64,000 bases of DNA from Pandoraea apista (GTDB lineage: Bacteria > Pseudomonadota > Gammaproteobacteria > Burkholderiales > Burkholderiaceae), in NCBI RefSeq assembly GCF_001465595.2, contig NZ_CP013481.2, forward strand, positions 2,108,001-2,172,000. The letters are read 5' to 3'. Positions 62,509-64,000 of this stretch are shown here, in pieces. The position numbers and the translations under genes are program-made. Numbering within the stretch: position 1 is the first letter of the stretch; each line of letters starts with the position of its first letter. The notes below the pieces were generated by a model that saw only the letters and a list, made by a program, of their open reading frames with translations, did not search any database and was not told where the DNA came from.

Positions 62509-63351
62509 TTATCGGTTGGCGCGATTCATGAAGACGATGCGCTCGAACAGATGCATGTCCTGTTCGTTCTTGAGCAGTGCGCCGGCCAGCGGCGGAATCG
62601 CCAGCTTGTTGTCGGCGCTGCGCAGCGCTTCGGGGCCGATTTCCTCGGCCATCAGCAGCTTGAGCCAGTCGATCAATTCCGAAGTCGAGGGCTTCTTCTT
62701 GAGCCCCGGAATCTCGCGCACTTCGAAGAAAGTCGCCATCGCCGCCTTGACCAGTTCGCGGCGAATGTTCGGGAAATGCACGTCGATGATCGACTGCATC
62801 GTCGCCGGATCGGGAAACTTGATGTAGTGAAAGAAGCAGCGGCGCAGGAAGGCGTCGGGCAGTTCCTTTTCGTTGTTCGACGTGATGATGACGATCGGAC
62901 GGTGGCGCGCCTTCACGAGCTGGCGCGTCTCGTACACGTAAAACTCCATGCGATCGAGTTCGCGCAGCAGGTCGTTGGGGAATTCGATGTCGGCCTTGTC
63001 GATCTCGTCGATGAGCAACACGACGGGATGATCGGCCTCGAAGGCCTGCCAGAGCACGCCCTTGACGATGTAGTTGGCGATGTCGCGCACTCGCTCGTCG
63101 CCCAGTTGCGAATCGCGCAGACGCGAGACGGCGTCGTACTCGTACAGGCCTTGCTGGGCCTTGGTCGTGGACTTCACATGCCATTGCAGCAGCGGCATGT
63201 CGAGCGCGGCGGCGACTTCCTCCGCGAGCATGGTCTTGCCGGTGCCGGGTTCGCCTTTGATGAGCAGGGGGCGTTGCAGCGTGGCCGCCGCGTTCACGGC
63301 GAGCTTGAGGTCGTCGGTGGCGACGTACTGGGAAGAGCCTTCGAAGCGCAT
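62509..63351 (-). CDS. MoxR family AAA+ ATPase
   Basis: 280-residue AAA+ protein. Walker A is GEPGTGKT near residue 40 (LLIKGEPGTGKTMLAEEVAAAL). Walker B is VVLLIDEIDKADIEFPNDLLRELD. Sensor I is in PIVIITSNNEKELPDAFLRRCFFHYIKFPD, with the arginine finger, and the small helical lid domain follows. It is of the size and subtype that pairs with CoxE-type VWA proteins, whose gene follows after 13 bp. The pair probably remodels or activates an enzyme complex. Confidence 0.92.
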   Translation of the reverse strand: MRFEGSSQYVATDDLKLAVNAAATLQRPLLIKGEPGTGKTMLAEEVAAALDMPLLQWHVKSTTKAQQGLYEYDAVSRLRDSQLGDERVRDIANYIVKGVLWQAFEADHPVVLLIDEIDKADIEFPNDLLRELDRMEFYVYETRQLVKARHRPIVIITSNNEKELPDAFLRRCFFHYIKFPDPATMQSIIDVHFPNIRRELVKAAMATFFEVREIPGLKKKPSTSELIDWLKLLMAEEIGPEALRSADNKLAIPPLAGALLKNEQDMHLFERIVFMNRANR

Positions 63352-63632
63352 TGTCTATGCCGTCCGCAAACAGCCGGCCAACCGGCCGGGCAGAGAAAAA
63401 GTTCAGTATAAGACATTGCGCATGAGCCTCGCTCAGGCGGTCAAAATCTGTCTTTGCATCAAGGGCTTGCGGAAAAACTTCGGAGAACTGTGCGGGTCAG
63501 CCCCGAGTTTGCGGGGGCGGAGGTGTGGGTTACAATCGATTGCTTTTTTCACAGGTCGGCGGCCTTGGAGTCGGGACGCCGATCTGCGTGTTGCGGGCCG
63601 GTATTCCAACCAAAAACGTTCCCAAGAAGACC

Positions 63633-63998
63633 ATGAAAAAGTTCCTCACGATGATGGCGCTGGCGCTCGGCAGCACGTCGCTTATGTCGCTCAGTGCGCT
63701 TCATGCGGCCGAACTCAAGCCCAATCTGGACGCGGCAAAGGACAAGGTGGCCATGTGTATCGGCTGCCACGGCATTCCCGACTATCGCACCGCATTTCCC
63801 GAGGTGTATCACGTGCCCCGGATCGGCGGACAGAATGCGAAGTACATCGAAAACGCCCTGAAGGAGTACGCCAAGGGCGATCGAAAATTCCAGACGATGC
63901 ATGGCATCGCAGCCACGTTGACCGATCAGGACATCGTCGACATTGCCGCGTATTACGCGGCGCAAACGGCGTCGACGCCGGTCAATCCCCAGAAGTAA
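63633..63998 (+). CDS. Small periplasmic cytochrome c
   Basis: 121 residues with a signal peptide (KKFLTMMALALGSTSLMSLSALHAA) and one heme-attachment site CIGCH near residue 45. The axial methionine is probably in FQTMHGIAATLTDQDIVDIAAYYA, typical of class I cytochromes c (c553/c4-like single domain). The sequence VPRIGGQNAKYIENALKEYAKGDR also fits that class. The stop lies just inside the window end, so neighbours beyond are unseen. It carries electrons in the periplasm; its redox partner is unknown. Confidence 0.9.
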   Translation: MKKFLTMMALALGSTSLMSLSALHAAELKPNLDAAKDKVAMCIGCHGIPDYRTAFPEVYHVPRIGGQNAKYIENALKEYAKGDRKFQTMHGIAATLTDQDIVDIAAYYAAQTASTPVNPQK

Positions 63999-64000
63999 AA

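Overview
The window is high-GC, gene-dense chromosomal DNA from a betaproteobacterium of the Burkholderiales, most likely Burkholderiaceae and possibly Pandoraea. This assignment rests on GC content, on protein sequences of Burkholderia/Pandoraea type, and on gene neighbourhoods such as trmD-rplS, darP-mog with pmbA, and folA-thyA. It is inferred by eye, not from a database search. I see no tRNA, rRNA, CRISPR array, insertion sequence, integrase or phage gene.

Layout. (1) 1-8.7 kb is housekeeping: the end of trmD, rplS, a CoA-type Nudix hydrolase, a CobD/CbiB-like membrane protein, rsgA with a Ste24-type M48 protease, orn, mog with darP, and pmbA. (2) 8.9-13.5 kb is a complete branched-chain amino-acid ABC operon, livKHMGF. 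(3) 13.8-16.7 kb has a MASE4-GGDEF diguanylate cyclase, a 14-bp tandem repeat array, and folA-thyA on the other strand. (4) 16.7-19.9 kb has a divergent Fbp-type iron(III) ABC ATPase and permease with no binding protein. (5) 20.5-27.3 kb is an accessory catabolic cluster: LysR regulator, orphan NMT1/SsuA-type binding protein, aconitase-family hydratase with an N-terminal swivel domain, family III CoA-transferase, and an alpha-methylacyl-CoA racemase-type protein. It is the best candidate in the window for an undescribed pathway. (6) 27.4-32.3 kb has a lipoprotein, dinB behind a perfect LexA box, an MgtC/SapB protein, a second lipoprotein and a photolyase. (7) 32.6-37.4 kb has a urea transporter, glnS and small membrane or unknown proteins around a 557-bp non-coding stretch. 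(8) 37.5-46.8 kb has an ElaA acetyltransferase, uup, parE (two inverted DnaA boxes upstream), a DUF4399 protein overlapping a lytic transglycosylase, parC and a CopD-like protein. (9) 46.8-55 kb has a LysR/MFS divergent pair, a RidA protein, an aminotransferase, an EamA exporter, a glyoxalase-fold protein, and a DUF2917 protein divergent from a MocR regulator with repeated GTACAG sites between them. (10) 55.1-64 kb has htpG behind a sigma-32-like promoter, ubiC with a DNA glycosylase, a spermidine-synthase-fold protein, a DUF2322-like protein, benE, a MoxR ATPase with a von Willebrand A partner, and a small cytochrome c.

Many long reading frames lie antisense to real genes (for example opposite glnS, uup, parE and htpG). 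They follow from the strong GC bias at third codon positions and are not annotated. Start codons were chosen from ribosome-binding sites, overlaps with neighbours and family N-termini; uncertain starts are flagged.
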